The position numbers were made by a program, and so were the translations under genes. This document shows positions 35,017-43,574 of a stretch of DNA of 64,000 nucleotides, piece by piece (the stretch's first letter is position 1; the number at the start of each line of letters is the position of its first letter). Source of the stretch: a bacterium (GTDB lineage Bacteria; Desulfobacterota; Desulfocorpusculales; Desulfocorpusculum); assembly GCA_037481695.1 (NCBI GenBank), contig JBBFLE010000005.1, positions 62,001 through 126,000 on the forward strand, in the 5' to 3' direction. The notes below the pieces were generated by a model that was not told the DNA's origin, made no database searches, and saw only the letters and a program-made list of their open reading frames with translations.

Positions 35017-36798
35017 TCAATGGGTCGTTTCCAGGGATTTCAGGCACTGTTTAAGACTAATGCCTATGGCTTCCAGGCTGGACCTCCTGGCTTCCAACAG
35101 AACTCTTCTCTCTTTTACTGCCTCTTGGCTTTTTTGCTTCAGCTCCAGGGTGTGGCTTATGGCCTTCTCTATGCCTTCCCTGGTGGTATCTATGTTAAGG
35201 CCCAGTTCCCATCTGAACTGCAGGTGGCTGTTTTGAAGCCTCTGTGTGAAGTCAGCCCTGACTCTTCCGCAATTGCGGTCTATTATCTCGGGGAGCTTTC
35301 GCTTGAGATCCCGAAGGATCATCTTCTGGGAGATGTTTTTGGGAAGCAGGGAGCGGGAAAGAAAACGAAGGGTGCCCTCCAGGTCGAAGAACTTGGGGGG
35401 ATCTCCGACCATGTAGTACAGGCCAGTTTGGGAATCCAAGGATTCCATGGTCTTGAACCTTTCCAAGGAAAGATCGAACAGCCCGGAGGAGATATCAAGT
35501 ATCTCCTGTATTATCTGGTTGATCTTGCCTGAGAAGCGGGAAGCCACCTGGGCGTACTGGTCGTCCAGCTTGGCGTTTTCCTTCTCCAGCCACTTGTCGA
35601 ACTCCTGGACGATTCTCTCGTGCACATATTTCTCTATGGCCTCTGCATATTGGGAGGAGGTCAATCCCTTTTTCTCCTGGTGTGCCTTGTCCAGCCCTTC
35701 AATCATCTTGGCGACTTCCGTGCGGTGAAACCTTTCCAGGTCCAGGTCCAACTCTTGTATGAGACGTTTGATCTCGCCCTCGAAGAGCACTCTTGCGTCG
35801 AAGGCGTCCTGATCTATTCTTTTCATCTCCTCCTGGAATCTCCTAAGCTTCTCTTCCAGGACCTGAACGGGGGTCTCAAGAGCCTTGAGCTCCAGTTCCA
35901 GGGCGAACTTCTCTTCACCCAAAACCCTGAGGGCCTGATCTGCGCCAGAGCGTAGCACCTCTCTTCCCTTTTCTCGCATCAAGAAATCCCCCAGGATAAG
36001 TTCCAGTCTAGGCAGACAGCTCTCCTCCAGCGCTGCTGGATCCCCCTGTTGTTTGGCATTGAGGGCCATCCTGGCCGAAAGAGGGTGCACTTCCACGGAA
36101 TCCACACCCAGAACCTTTTCAATCACATTGCGGCTGAATTCCATGGACTCCAAGCGCTCGTGGCTGTCCAGACGGTCCACCTTGTTCTGCACAAAAAAGA
36201 CCTTCCGGATGGACTGGCGCACATCCTTCAAGAAAGCCAGTTCAGACTGGCTTATGGGTGGGTCAGCCGCCAGGAGGAATATAGCAGCATCGGCCTTAGG
36301 TATGAAGTTGTATGTGACCTCGGTATTGTTGGCAAAGACGGAACCAACCCCGGGTGTATCCACCAGGAATACGCCCTCCTGTAAGAAGGAAGAGGGGTAG
36401 GTGACCTCCACCCTCTTGACTCCTTTTTCGTTTCCAGGGTTTCCCCTCTCTGTTACATAGAAAGCCAGATCCTCCATGGAGATCTCCGTTACCCGACCAT
36501 CCTGGAAGATCACCTCCACGCGCTGTTCATTGCCGTATTTCATCATGGTGACAATGGATGTGAGAGGCACCACGGCAGTGGGTAAAAGAGGCTCCCCCAG
36601 GAGGGCGTTTATGAAGGTGGTCTTACCTCTTTTGAATTCCCCCAGGACTACGAGGTAGAAACGGTTCTCCTTGATCTTCTGGGAAATCTCTTCCAGAGAC
36701 TCAGCGGCCTTCTTGTTACCCCCGTGCAGTGCGAAACTCTTGAGTTCTTCCACACCCCAAAGCAGGTTCTTGCGAAGCTCCTTGTACTGGTCCAGCAT
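35017..36798 (-). CDS. Dynamin-like GTPase
   Basis: 593 residues of the bacterial dynamin-like family, which hydrolyse GTP and act on membranes. G1 GEFKRGKTT near residue 53, G3 DTPGVGS near 150, G4 QNKVDRL near 207. The C-terminal half is helical with long coiled coils (about 300-420 and 540-593), as usual for the stalk. No clear membrane helix is seen; a paddle region would be expected instead. Its leader carries a promoter, a fluoride aptamer and two intrinsic terminators, so expression should rise with fluoride. Bacterial dynamins are not among the commonly listed fluoride-riboswitch targets as far as I know. Confidence 0.9.
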   Translation of the reverse strand: MLDQYKELRKNLLWGVEELKSFALHGGNKKAAESLEEISQKIKENRFYLVVLGEFKRGKTTFINALLGEPLLPTAVVPLTSIVTMMKYGNEQRVEVIFQDGRVTEISMEDLAFYVTERGNPGNEKGVKRVEVTYPSSFLQEGVFLVDTPGVGSVFANNTEVTYNFIPKADAAIFLLAADPPISQSELAFLKDVRQSIRKVFFVQNKVDRLDSHERLESMEFSRNVIEKVLGVDSVEVHPLSARMALNAKQQGDPAALEESCLPRLELILGDFLMREKGREVLRSGADQALRVLGEEKFALELELKALETPVQVLEEKLRRFQEEMKRIDQDAFDARVLFEGEIKRLIQELDLDLERFHRTEVAKMIEGLDKAHQEKKGLTSSQYAEAIEKYVHERIVQEFDKWLEKENAKLDDQYAQVASRFSGKINQIIQEILDISSGLFDLSLERFKTMESLDSQTGLYYMVGDPPKFFDLEGTLRFLSRSLLPKNISQKMILRDLKRKLPEIIDRNCGRVRADFTQRLQNSHLQFRWELGLNIDTTREGIEKAISHTLELKQKSQEAVKERRVLLEARRSSLEAIGISLKQCLKSLETTH

Positions 36799-36838
36799 TA
36801 ATAGGCTCCCTCAGCTTGAGCAAAAGACTACATAGATC

Positions 36839-36866
36839 AAAAGACCCCCGAGCGCTGGTGGGGGTC
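36839..36866 (-). terminator. Second intrinsic terminator in the GTPase leader
   Basis: GACCCCC and GGGGGTC form a seven-pair stem with a ten-base loop, followed on the minus strand by TTTT. It lies between the first leader terminator and the GTPase start, 40 bases before the ATG. Confidence 0.65.
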
Positions 36867-36867
36867 C

Positions 36868-36902
36868 AAAACAAAACCCCACCGGGTGGACCCGTGTGGG
36901 GT
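36868..36902 (-). terminator. Riboswitch expression-platform terminator
   Basis: On the minus strand CCCCAC pairs with GTGGGG over an inner CGGGT/ACCCG stem, followed by TTTTGTTTT. The CTACCCC on its 5' side can also pair with GGGGTAG at 36917-36924 just upstream, so terminator and antiterminator would exclude each other, as expected of a transcriptional riboswitch. Confidence 0.75.
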
Positions 36903-36941
36903 AGGTTCATTTCTGACTCCTACCCCGGAGAGACTCCTTTT

Positions 36942-36999
36942 CGGGTAGAAGTCATCAGCCTGCTTTGCTACAGGCGATTAACGGCGGACTTCATCGCCC
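36942..36999 (-). ncRNA. Fluoride riboswitch (crcB motif) aptamer upstream of dynamin-like GTPase
   Basis: The minus strand reads GGGCGATGAAGTCCGCC, then GCCTG-loop-CAGGC, then TGATGACTTCTACCC. This reproduces the known aptamer: pseudoknot GGCG with CGCC, P1 GAAGTC with GACTTC, the second stem, and the conserved TGATG. A terminator follows directly. Fluoride with Mg2+ would stabilise this fold and allow read-through into the GTPase gene. Confidence 0.9.
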
Positions 37000-37010
37000 T
37001 TTGAGAAGTT

Positions 37011-37040
37011 TTTGTAGCATGTAAAGAGCAGAAATGTCAA
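37011..37040 (-). promoter_or_regulatory. Sigma-70-type promoter for the GTPase riboswitch unit
   Basis: Minus strand: perfect -35 TTGACA (37035-37040), 18-base spacer, -10 TACAAA (37011-37016). The start is expected near 37004, a few bases before the aptamer. The -35 overlaps the stop codon of the upstream MutS-like gene. Confidence 0.6.
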
Positions 37041-38596
37041 GCTTTGTTACCTTGGGAGCAGATCGCCTCAGAGCTCTCCCCCTGGGTCTTGGGAAGTTTC
37101 TGATCCTGAAAAATAAGCTTATAAAGGTCCATACCGTGACTGGTTGCCAATGGTTTGCCCTCCACGAGTTTGAAGGTACGGGTTCCATCACATTCTCTTT
37201 GGGCCCTCAAGAAAATAACATTCGAGCATTCTCTGTCAAAGTACCTCCTTGCGAACTCGTAGAGATGGGTGACGAAGAATACCTTGACTCCACTTTCCAG
37301 AAGCCCGTTGACTATTTCCCAGGCTATCTCTGACCCCTCATGCTCATTGGTGGTCCCGAAAGATTCATTAAAAAGGACCATGGAACCTGGGCCAAGAGCC
37401 TCCACGATACTGCTCATGCGTGCCAGTTCCTCGTCCAGCTTGCCGCTTTTCATGCTGGAGTCCTCTTGCTTCTTGTAATGAGTAAACAGACCCGTAGAGA
37501 GTTCTGCTGAAAAAGACTCGGCGGGCACGAACATGCCGCTTTGCATCATGAGCTGGGATATTCCCAAACTTCTTAGGAAGGTGGACTTGCCACCCTGATT
37601 TGCTCCTGTGATGATTACCAGATCCTTTCCTTGTGCAACCATATCATTGCCCACCACCTTTTGACCCATCTGGAGGGCCAAACAGGGGTCATAAAGGCCT
37701 TTAAATCGCATGCTGCGGGTGCCTGTGGGGAAAAGCTCCGGGAAAGCAATGGGTTCCCCCAGTCTCTCCAAGGCATGGGCCAGGTTGAGACATCCCACAT
37801 AGAAAGCCAGCTCCCTTTGGAGCGCCTTCCAGAAGGCCTCCACATGATCTGCTGCCTGCGCCACAGCATTGGCTGCCCTGGCGATACCCTTGTTTCTCAG
37901 CTCCCCCAAGGCCATGGCTCCGGAATCATCTCTGGGATGCAGTGAAAAGGAGTAATTACGGGACTTCCACCGACCGACCACAGAGGCCAGCCAACCACTT
38001 TTTTGTGTCAAAGGCCTTCGCAAAACATAATTGCAGCCTTCATTACCAGGTCCTAGCTGTGCACTCACCAACACACCTTGCCGAAACCTGAGCATTTGGA
38101 CATGATCCCTTAAGCAGGCCAGGTAATCTGGCTGAAGTTCGGTTTGCAACATAGCCATGAAACGACAGAAACCTTGGGATTGGAATCGGTGTGCATGTTT
38201 TAAAGCTATTTCTCTCATGGCCTCCAGAGAGCCAAGGTAGAACTCCAGCATTCCCCTGGCCCCGCTGAGGATACTGTCAGGGAAGGAACCGTATTTGCCG
38301 AGCCAGAGTCTCCTTCTGCCCTCCAGGGCCTGAAGCGCCACCCTGTACATATCCCGGACCACCTCCGGGTTGTTCAGACAATCCTTTAGGACAGCCTGTC
38401 TAAACAAGATCTCCACTGGGTCGCCAGCTTGTGAAAGAAGGGCCTGCTTGACTATTCTCAAGATGGACTCATCACCCTGTGCCATGGTCTCTAGCAGGAT
38501 ATGGAGACCCAGGTCTTGCATCAGCTCCAGGGTGTGAGCCGGCAATGGTTTTTCAAACTCAAGATCCCTGTAGGGGTGCATAAGAAAAACCTTCAT
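37037..38596 (-). CDS. MutS-like ATPase B
   Basis: 519 residues. The last ~230 are a MutS-type ABC ATPase: Walker A GANQGGKST, signature region, Walker B MVLFNESF, His loop VTHLYE. Upstream are helical lever/clamp-like sequences; the mismatch-recognition domain of true MutS is absent. The usual Walker B Asp is Asn (FNE), as also in the neighbour (LNE). Its ATG overlaps the stop of MutS-like A (ATGA), so the two are translated together and may form a heterodimer. MutS-like genes are known members of fluoride-riboswitch units; their role in fluoride resistance is unexplained. Confidence 0.9.
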   Translation of the reverse strand: MKVFLMHPYRDLEFEKPLPAHTLELMQDLGLHILLETMAQGDESILRIVKQALLSQAGDPVEILFRQAVLKDCLNNPEVVRDMYRVALQALEGRRRLWLGKYGSFPDSILSGARGMLEFYLGSLEAMREIALKHAHRFQSQGFCRFMAMLQTELQPDYLACLRDHVQMLRFRQGVLVSAQLGPGNEGCNYVLRRPLTQKSGWLASVVGRWKSRNYSFSLHPRDDSGAMALGELRNKGIARAANAVAQAADHVEAFWKALQRELAFYVGCLNLAHALERLGEPIAFPELFPTGTRSMRFKGLYDPCLALQMGQKVVGNDMVAQGKDLVIITGANQGGKSTFLRSLGISQLMMQSGMFVPAESFSAELSTGLFTHYKKQEDSSMKSGKLDEELARMSSIVEALGPGSMVLFNESFGTTNEHEGSEIAWEIVNGLLESGVKVFFVTHLYEFARRYFDRECSNVIFLRAQRECDGTRTFKLVEGKPLATSHGMDLYKLIFQDQKLPKTQGESSEAICSQGNKA

Positions 38597-40188
38597 TTGC
38601 TTATCCGATCTTTTATCTGCTGGTAGGTAAGTCCATGTTTGCGTGCTATGGACAGGGCGTAGGCCAGACCGTCGGCCGGTTTCCTGAGGATTTTGAAGGT
38701 TCTGATGGAGGGATCCTCAGGATCCACGGTCCCGGTCATGCTCACAATCTTCTCGCCCATGCACGAGAGTTGTTCAAGGAAGGTCACCCATACACACAGA
38801 CAATCAAGCTCCGTTATCTTTTTCATGATGCTTCTGCCAAGAAAAAGTGCATCATGGAGCGTAGTGGAAGAGAAAACCTCATTGAGGACAAGGAGGCTAT
38901 CGGGTCCTGCCCTGGATAGCAATTCACGCATTCTGACCAGATCGTCTTGAAGTCTTCCCCGCAGGTCTTCAACCCTTTCTTCTCTCTGGAAATGAGTAAA
39001 GATCCGGTCGCAGAGAAAAAGAACAGCCTTCCTAGCAGGAACCGGGCAGCCCAAGGCGGCTAGGTAGTGAAGCTGCCCGAACATCCTGGCAAAGGTGGTC
39101 TTGCCGCCCTGGTTGGGACCCGTGACCACCATCACCCGCTCAGCTCCGGCCAGGTAATAGTCATTACAAACCACTGGCCTTTGCTCTTTGCGCAAAACCC
39201 TGGCCAAGGCCAAGTCAAATCCCTCTATTACCTGCTCCTCTTTGCTTCGTGTGCTTACTTGAGGATAAGAAAAGGGCAGTCCCCCGCGTTTGAAGTCTTC
39301 AACAAAATTCAAATAGGCCAGGTAAAACTGCACCTCTCGGTCGAAACGCTCTATAACCTCGTCCATGAAATCGTAATGTTGCTTGCAGAATCGCTCAAGT
39401 CTAGAGAAAGGCTCTGGGAAGAGTCGGGCGACAAACTCAAGGATCTTAGCCTCTACATGATTCATTCCCCCTCCGTCCCTAGGGGGAGGGACATACTGCT
39501 TGACAACCCCCTGCCTGAATTTCTCGAAGGTCTCTTCGATCTCCCTAGTGTAATCGGGCTCTGCCTGGTAAGCTTTTACTATAAATCTACCGGGATGAAT
39601 GATGATGGAGTATCTGAGGCCTGCAAGTGCTTGCCTGACGCTTCGAGCCTCCTTGAGCAGGACTCCAAAGCCCGGAGAGTTCACATACTGCCGGAGGTAT
39701 TCCCGAAACCTTCTAAGACCCGTGGAGATAAGTTCCACTTGGCTAAGGCCTTCTTGCAGCTTCTCTACGGCCTCACAATAGGTCAAAGCTGACTCCAGAA
39801 ACCAGCCCCTCTTTTGGTCCTCGTATTGAAGTTTCTCAAGCATCCTCATATGGCGTTTCACCCGGCTCATCTTCTCGCCAAATGAAACGATGTTGTCCAT
39901 GACAAGGGGCTTTTCAAGATCTCTGAAGATCTCCTGTCGATATCTGATTTGCCTTTCATCTCCAAGAGGCGTGTAATAGTAAGGTTTGAGGTCGTATTCT
40001 TTCTTTGGTTCGCATATGGCCTCGACCAGTTGATCCAGATTCAGATCCTCGAAGGATTCAGGTTGCTTCCCTTGTTCTCCAAACATGCCTCCAGGCACTA
40101 AAATGCTATGGAAGCTCAAGGCCTGATCCCCGTTGGGAGCGCAATCTGCCCTTTTGGCACATCCTGCCACGGTGGGAGAAATGATCAT
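38593..40188 (-). CDS. MutS-like ATPase A
   Basis: About 531 residues. Early motif SFHSILVPGG, a helical middle, then a C-terminal MutS-type ATPase: Walker A GPNQGGKTT, Walker B LLVLNEVF, His loop VTFLEQL. No mismatch-recognition domain. The Walker B Asp is replaced by Asn, as in the partner. ATG 40188 (AGGGG upstream) or ATG 40206 can start it; both lie just after the riboswitch terminator. First gene of the fluoride-controlled MutS-like pair. Confidence 0.9.
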   Translation of the reverse strand: MIISPTVAGCAKRADCAPNGDQALSFHSILVPGGMFGEQGKQPESFEDLNLDQLVEAICEPKKEYDLKPYYYTPLGDERQIRYRQEIFRDLEKPLVMDNIVSFGEKMSRVKRHMRMLEKLQYEDQKRGWFLESALTYCEAVEKLQEGLSQVELISTGLRRFREYLRQYVNSPGFGVLLKEARSVRQALAGLRYSIIIHPGRFIVKAYQAEPDYTREIEETFEKFRQGVVKQYVPPPRDGGGMNHVEAKILEFVARLFPEPFSRLERFCKQHYDFMDEVIERFDREVQFYLAYLNFVEDFKRGGLPFSYPQVSTRSKEEQVIEGFDLALARVLRKEQRPVVCNDYYLAGAERVMVVTGPNQGGKTTFARMFGQLHYLAALGCPVPARKAVLFLCDRIFTHFQREERVEDLRGRLQDDLVRMRELLSRAGPDSLLVLNEVFSSTTLHDALFLGRSIMKKITELDCLCVWVTFLEQLSCMGEKIVSMTGTVDPEDPSIRTFKILRKPADGLAYALSIARKHGLTYQQIKDRISK

Positions 40189-40216
40189 CTTGTCCCCTGC
40201 CTCCATGACCTGACCC

Positions 40217-40254
40217 AAAAAAAAACTCCTGCCGCACCTCGGTCTCGGCAGGAG
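40217..40254 (-). terminator. Riboswitch terminator before MutS-like pair
   Basis: Minus strand: CTCCTGCCG pairs with CGGCAGGAG (nine pairs, 11-base loop), followed by nine T. A textbook intrinsic terminator. Its 3' arm CGGCAGGAG can also pair with the aptamer's CTCCTGC end, and the CGGCAGGGG just upstream offers an alternative partner, consistent with switching. Confidence 0.9.
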
Positions 40255-40292
40255 CCTTTTGTTTTACCCACGAGACCCCTGCCGCAACCCAA

Positions 40293-40345
40293 GCAGGAGT
40301 CATCAGTCCTTCCTAGGGACGTTTTCTAGGCGGACTCCATCGCCC
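40293..40345 (-). ncRNA. Fluoride riboswitch (crcB motif) aptamer upstream of MutS-like genes
   Basis: Minus strand: GGGCGATGGAGTCCGCC, an A-rich junction, GTCC-loop-GGAC, then TGATGACTCCTGC. Pseudoknot GGCG/CGCC, P1 GGAGTC/GACTCC and the conserved TGATG match the family. The same motif occurs at 36942-36999. MutS genes downstream of this motif are described for the class. Confidence 0.92.
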
Positions 40346-40366
40346 TTTATCCTTTCACACCAAAGG

Positions 40367-40395
40367 ATCCTAACAAATCAGGCCCTAAGGGTCAA
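40367..40395 (-). promoter_or_regulatory. Sigma-70-type promoter for MutS-like riboswitch unit
   Basis: Minus strand: -35 TTGACC (40390-40395), 17-base spacer, -10 TAGGAT (40367-40372). The start is expected near 40360, about 15 bases before the aptamer. Confidence 0.55.
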
Positions 40396-40427
40396 CAGCG
40401 TTATTCTTGGGTTATTCTTTCATCTTT

Positions 40428-40462
40428 GGATAACGGGCGGGCCCCAAGCCCGGCCGCTATCC
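40428..40462 (-). terminator. Hairpin after pckG
   Basis: GGATA and TATCC close a long GC-rich hairpin (CCGGGC against GCCCG near the loop) 50 bases past the PEP carboxykinase stop. The T run is poor, but position and stem support a terminator that separates pckG from the riboswitch promoter. Confidence 0.5.
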
Positions 40463-40512
40463 AATAGCATGAAGACCCATGAGGAGAAACTGCTCCTGAG
40501 AAAACTGGCGGG

Positions 40513-42276
40513 TCAAAAGGCGGCCTTGAGTTTTTCCAGATGCGCCCTAAGTTCTTCTGGCAGACGCTTTCCAAACTGGGAATAGAAGCTCTCGGCCTCC
40601 TCAACCTCTTTGCGCCATTCCTGGGGCTTTACCTCCAGGAGCCTTTCCAGGCTCTTGGGATCCATATTAAGGCCATCCAGGCACAGGTCTTGGGGCCTGG
40701 GCAGGAGTCCTATGGGAGTCTCAACTGCTGAAGCTTTTCCCTTTATTCTGTCTATGATCCACTTGATGACCCTGGTATTTTCCCTGAATCCGGGCCATAT
40801 GAATTGGCCCTTTTCATCTTTCTGAAACCAGTTGACGGAGTAGATCTTGGGGGGGCGGCTCAGCTTCTTACCCATTTCCAGCCAGTGGCGGAAATAATCG
40901 GCCATGTTGTAACCGGCGAAGGGAAGCATGGCCATGGGGTCGCGGCGCACTACTCCTACCTTGCCTATGGCTGCAGTGGTTGTCTCAGAGCCGTTGATGG
41001 AGGCCTTGAAGACCCCATGGGTCCAGTCAAAGCTTTCTGTGACAAGGGGGATGGTGTCTGAGCGGCGACCTCCGAATATTATTGCCGAGACAGGCACACC
41101 GGCGGGGTTATCGAATTCCGGGGAGAGGGTGGGGCAGTTGTAAAGGGAGACCGTGAATCTGGAGTTGGGATGTGCGGCGGGCTTGCCCGATGCCGGATCA
41201 TAGGGGTTGCCCTGCCAGTCCTCCAGCTCGGATGGCATTTCACCCAGGCCTTCCCACCATGGGGAGTTGGTCTTCACATCCAGGGCAGTATTGGTGAAAA
41301 GGGTGGGATACCACTTGTCGTTTTCAAGGGTTCGCATCATGTTGGGATTGGTCTTGTACGAGGTGCCTGGGGCAACTCCGAAAAATCCACTTTCCGGATT
41401 TATGGCATAGAGCCTTCCATCCGGCCCTGGGTTGATCCATGCTATGTCGTCTCCCAAGGTGGTGACTTTGTAACCCTCCAAGATGGGATCCAGCATGGCC
41501 AGGTTGGTCTTGCCGCATGCCGATGGAAAAGCTCCCAGGATGTAGGTCATATCTCCATCTGGGTCTTCCACGCCCATGATGATCATGTGCTCGGCCAGCC
41601 AGCCCTCCCTGTATCCCTGGTGGGAGGCAATGCGCAAGGAGAAGCATTTCTTCCCCAGAAGGGCATTTCCTCCATAACCAGATCCTATGCTCATGACAAG
41701 ATTCTCTTGAGGGAAATGCATTATGAAACGTCTTTGGGGATCCAGATCTCCTATGGAATGCAAACCCTTTACAAAATCTTCCGAGTCTCCGATACGTTCA
41801 TAGGTGCGCTGCCCAGCCCTGGTCATGATGCACATGCTCACCACAACATAGATGGAGTCGGTTATCTGAATGCAGGGCTTGGCATAGGGGGAGTCGGGAT
41901 GTCCCATCATGTACGGGATCACGTAAAGGGTCCTGCCTTTCATGCAGCCTTCGAACAGGCCGTAAAGCAATTTTTTTGCTTCTCCTGGCTCCATCCAGTT
42001 GTTGTTGGGACCTGTCTCCTCCTTGGTGGGCAGACAAACGAAGGTGAGCTGTTCTGTGCGGGCCACATCTGTGGGATGGCTTCTGTGCAAATAGGACTTG
42101 GGGAAGACCTTGTGGTTTAGTTCCCTGAAGGTGAGGTGGGGACCTGTGTGCTCCACGGTCATGGCTATTTCCATGAGGCCCCTAAGTTCTTCTTCGGTGC
42201 CTTTGACCCAATGTATCTTGTCAGGCTTTGTAAGCCTGGCCTGCTCCTCCACCCAACGTTCCACAGCCTTCGGCAT
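40513..42276 (-). CDS. pckG: Phosphoenolpyruvate carboxykinase (GTP)
   Basis: 587 residues, the usual length of the GTP-dependent enzyme (EC 4.1.1.32), which interconverts oxaloacetate and PEP in gluconeogenesis or anaplerosis. Diagnostic features: the P-loop FPSACGKTN, VEHTGPHLTF near the N-terminus, SIGSGYGGNALLGKK, and FGGRRSDTIPLV. ATG 42276 lies six bases after GAGGAGG; a longer frame starts at 42291. Transcribed alone. The 295 bases upstream hold a weak hairpin with a T run but no clear promoter. Confidence 0.97.
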   Translation of the reverse strand: MPKAVERWVEEQARLTKPDKIHWVKGTEEELRGLMEIAMTVEHTGPHLTFRELNHKVFPKSYLHRSHPTDVARTEQLTFVCLPTKEETGPNNNWMEPGEAKKLLYGLFEGCMKGRTLYVIPYMMGHPDSPYAKPCIQITDSIYVVVSMCIMTRAGQRTYERIGDSEDFVKGLHSIGDLDPQRRFIMHFPQENLVMSIGSGYGGNALLGKKCFSLRIASHQGYREGWLAEHMIIMGVEDPDGDMTYILGAFPSACGKTNLAMLDPILEGYKVTTLGDDIAWINPGPDGRLYAINPESGFFGVAPGTSYKTNPNMMRTLENDKWYPTLFTNTALDVKTNSPWWEGLGEMPSELEDWQGNPYDPASGKPAAHPNSRFTVSLYNCPTLSPEFDNPAGVPVSAIIFGGRRSDTIPLVTESFDWTHGVFKASINGSETTTAAIGKVGVVRRDPMAMLPFAGYNMADYFRHWLEMGKKLSRPPKIYSVNWFQKDEKGQFIWPGFRENTRVIKWIIDRIKGKASAVETPIGLLPRPQDLCLDGLNMDPKSLERLLEVKPQEWRKEVEEAESFYSQFGKRLPEELRAHLEKLKAAF

Positions 42277-42395
42277 CACCAACCTCCTCATCCCATGTTT
42301 CTTGTATCCGCATCCTACAGGGTGCGGGTCTAACCTGCCCCGGGAAACCAGGCAGGGCTTTTAAAATTGAAATATCAGGCCTCCAACATAAGATC

Positions 42396-42412
42396 AAAAA
42401 AACCTGCCCAGG
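42396..42412 (-). terminator. Weak hairpin plus T run between polyprenyl synthase and pckG
   Basis: On the minus strand ACCT-GGGC-AGGT is followed by seven T. The stem is only four pairs, so this is a weak candidate terminator for the ssb-polyprenyl synthase unit. The rest of 42277-42571 shows nothing I recognise. Confidence 0.3.
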
Positions 42413-42571
42413 TCTTTTGCTCCCAACAAAAGAGAATCCTCTGGCTTTGAGAACTGTTTTCTTAAGTTTTCTGAAATCTTCCATGGCTTGCAAATGATCC
42501 AGGCTCTTTAAGCTTGGCTTAGAGGGAGGAATCTGGGCAGCAAAGTCGTCTTGGAGCTTCTTGTTCCAGGC

Positions 42572-43537
42572 TCATCTCTTGCGGGCTGCCACGAAATCTG
42601 CCACTGCCAGCAAAGCGGCTTTGGCTTTGGAAGGCGGAAGCTCCACGAGGCTGGCCTTGGCCTCTTTCACGAATCGCAGGGCCATCTGCTGGGTATACTG
42701 GAGGCCGTCGTAGTTTTGAACGGTCTCGAGAATCTCGTGCACTTCTTTCTGGCTTGCGGATCTGGCCCTTATCACCTCAGTTAGTCTATTTCTTTCCGCA
42801 GCCGTACAACGACCCAAGGTGCGGATGATGGGGAGCGTCACCTTCCCTTCCTGAATATCCTTCCCCACGGTCTTTCCCAGCTCCTCCTCCTCTGCAGCAT
42901 AATCCAAGACATCGTCCACAAGCTGAAATGCCACCCCCAGATTCATTCCGAACAATGAAAGAGGTTCCTCCCACTGGGGCTTTTCCCCCAGTATGGGCCC
43001 CAGGCGGCAGGCGGCCGCGATCAAGACCGCTGTCTTGTCCCTCACAATGGCCAGGTAATCATCTTCGCCTATGTTCGGATCCCCGCTCTTGGCCAGCTCC
43101 AGTATTTCCCCCTCGGCCAGCTGGTTGCAGGCCTTGCTCATGAGCTCCAGAATCCTGATGTCCCCGTGCTCCACCATCATGCAGAAAGAACGGGTAAAGA
43201 GAAAATCTCCTATGAGGATGCTGGTCTCGCTGCTCCAAAGGGAGTTCACCGACCGGGCTCCCCTTCTCAGATCAGCATGATCCACCACGTCGTCATGGAG
43301 CAAAGTGGCGGTGTGTATCAGCTCCGTGACAGCGGCCATGATCAGGTGGGCGCTGCCCTGGTAGCCGCACAAGCGGCTGGACAAGATGGTCAGCAGAGGC
43401 CGCATGCGTTTTCCGCCGCTTTCGAAAACGTAGCGGCCCACTTGGGGAATCAGGGATACCTCGGAGGAGAGTCCGGTGCGAAGTACCTGCTCCACCCGGT
43501 GGAGGTCTTCCTGCACGTACCCGAAGACCTCCTCCAT
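42572..43537 (-). CDS. Polyprenyl (octaprenyl-type) diphosphate synthase
   Basis: About 321 residues, typical of long-chain E-type prenyltransferases that extend farnesyl diphosphate with isopentenyl diphosphate for quinone side chains. First Asp-rich motif LLHDDVVDHADLRRG, second LVDDVLDYA, and GGKRMRPLL near the N-terminus. I favour ATG 43537, giving the common length; the frame is open to 43594, overlapping ssb. It lies directly downstream of ssb. The exact chain length cannot be told. Confidence 0.92.
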   Translation of the reverse strand: MEEVFGYVQEDLHRVEQVLRTGLSSEVSLIPQVGRYVFESGGKRMRPLLTILSSRLCGYQGSAHLIMAAVTELIHTATLLHDDVVDHADLRRGARSVNSLWSSETSILIGDFLFTRSFCMMVEHGDIRILELMSKACNQLAEGEILELAKSGDPNIGEDDYLAIVRDKTAVLIAAACRLGPILGEKPQWEEPLSLFGMNLGVAFQLVDDVLDYAAEEEELGKTVGKDIQEGKVTLPIIRTLGRCTAAERNRLTEVIRARSASQKEVHEILETVQNYDGLQYTQQMALRFVKEAKASLVELPPSKAKAALLAVADFVAARKR

Positions 43538-43574
43538 GGTGAGGGCCCAGTGCCCGTCACATGGGATCTGGTCT

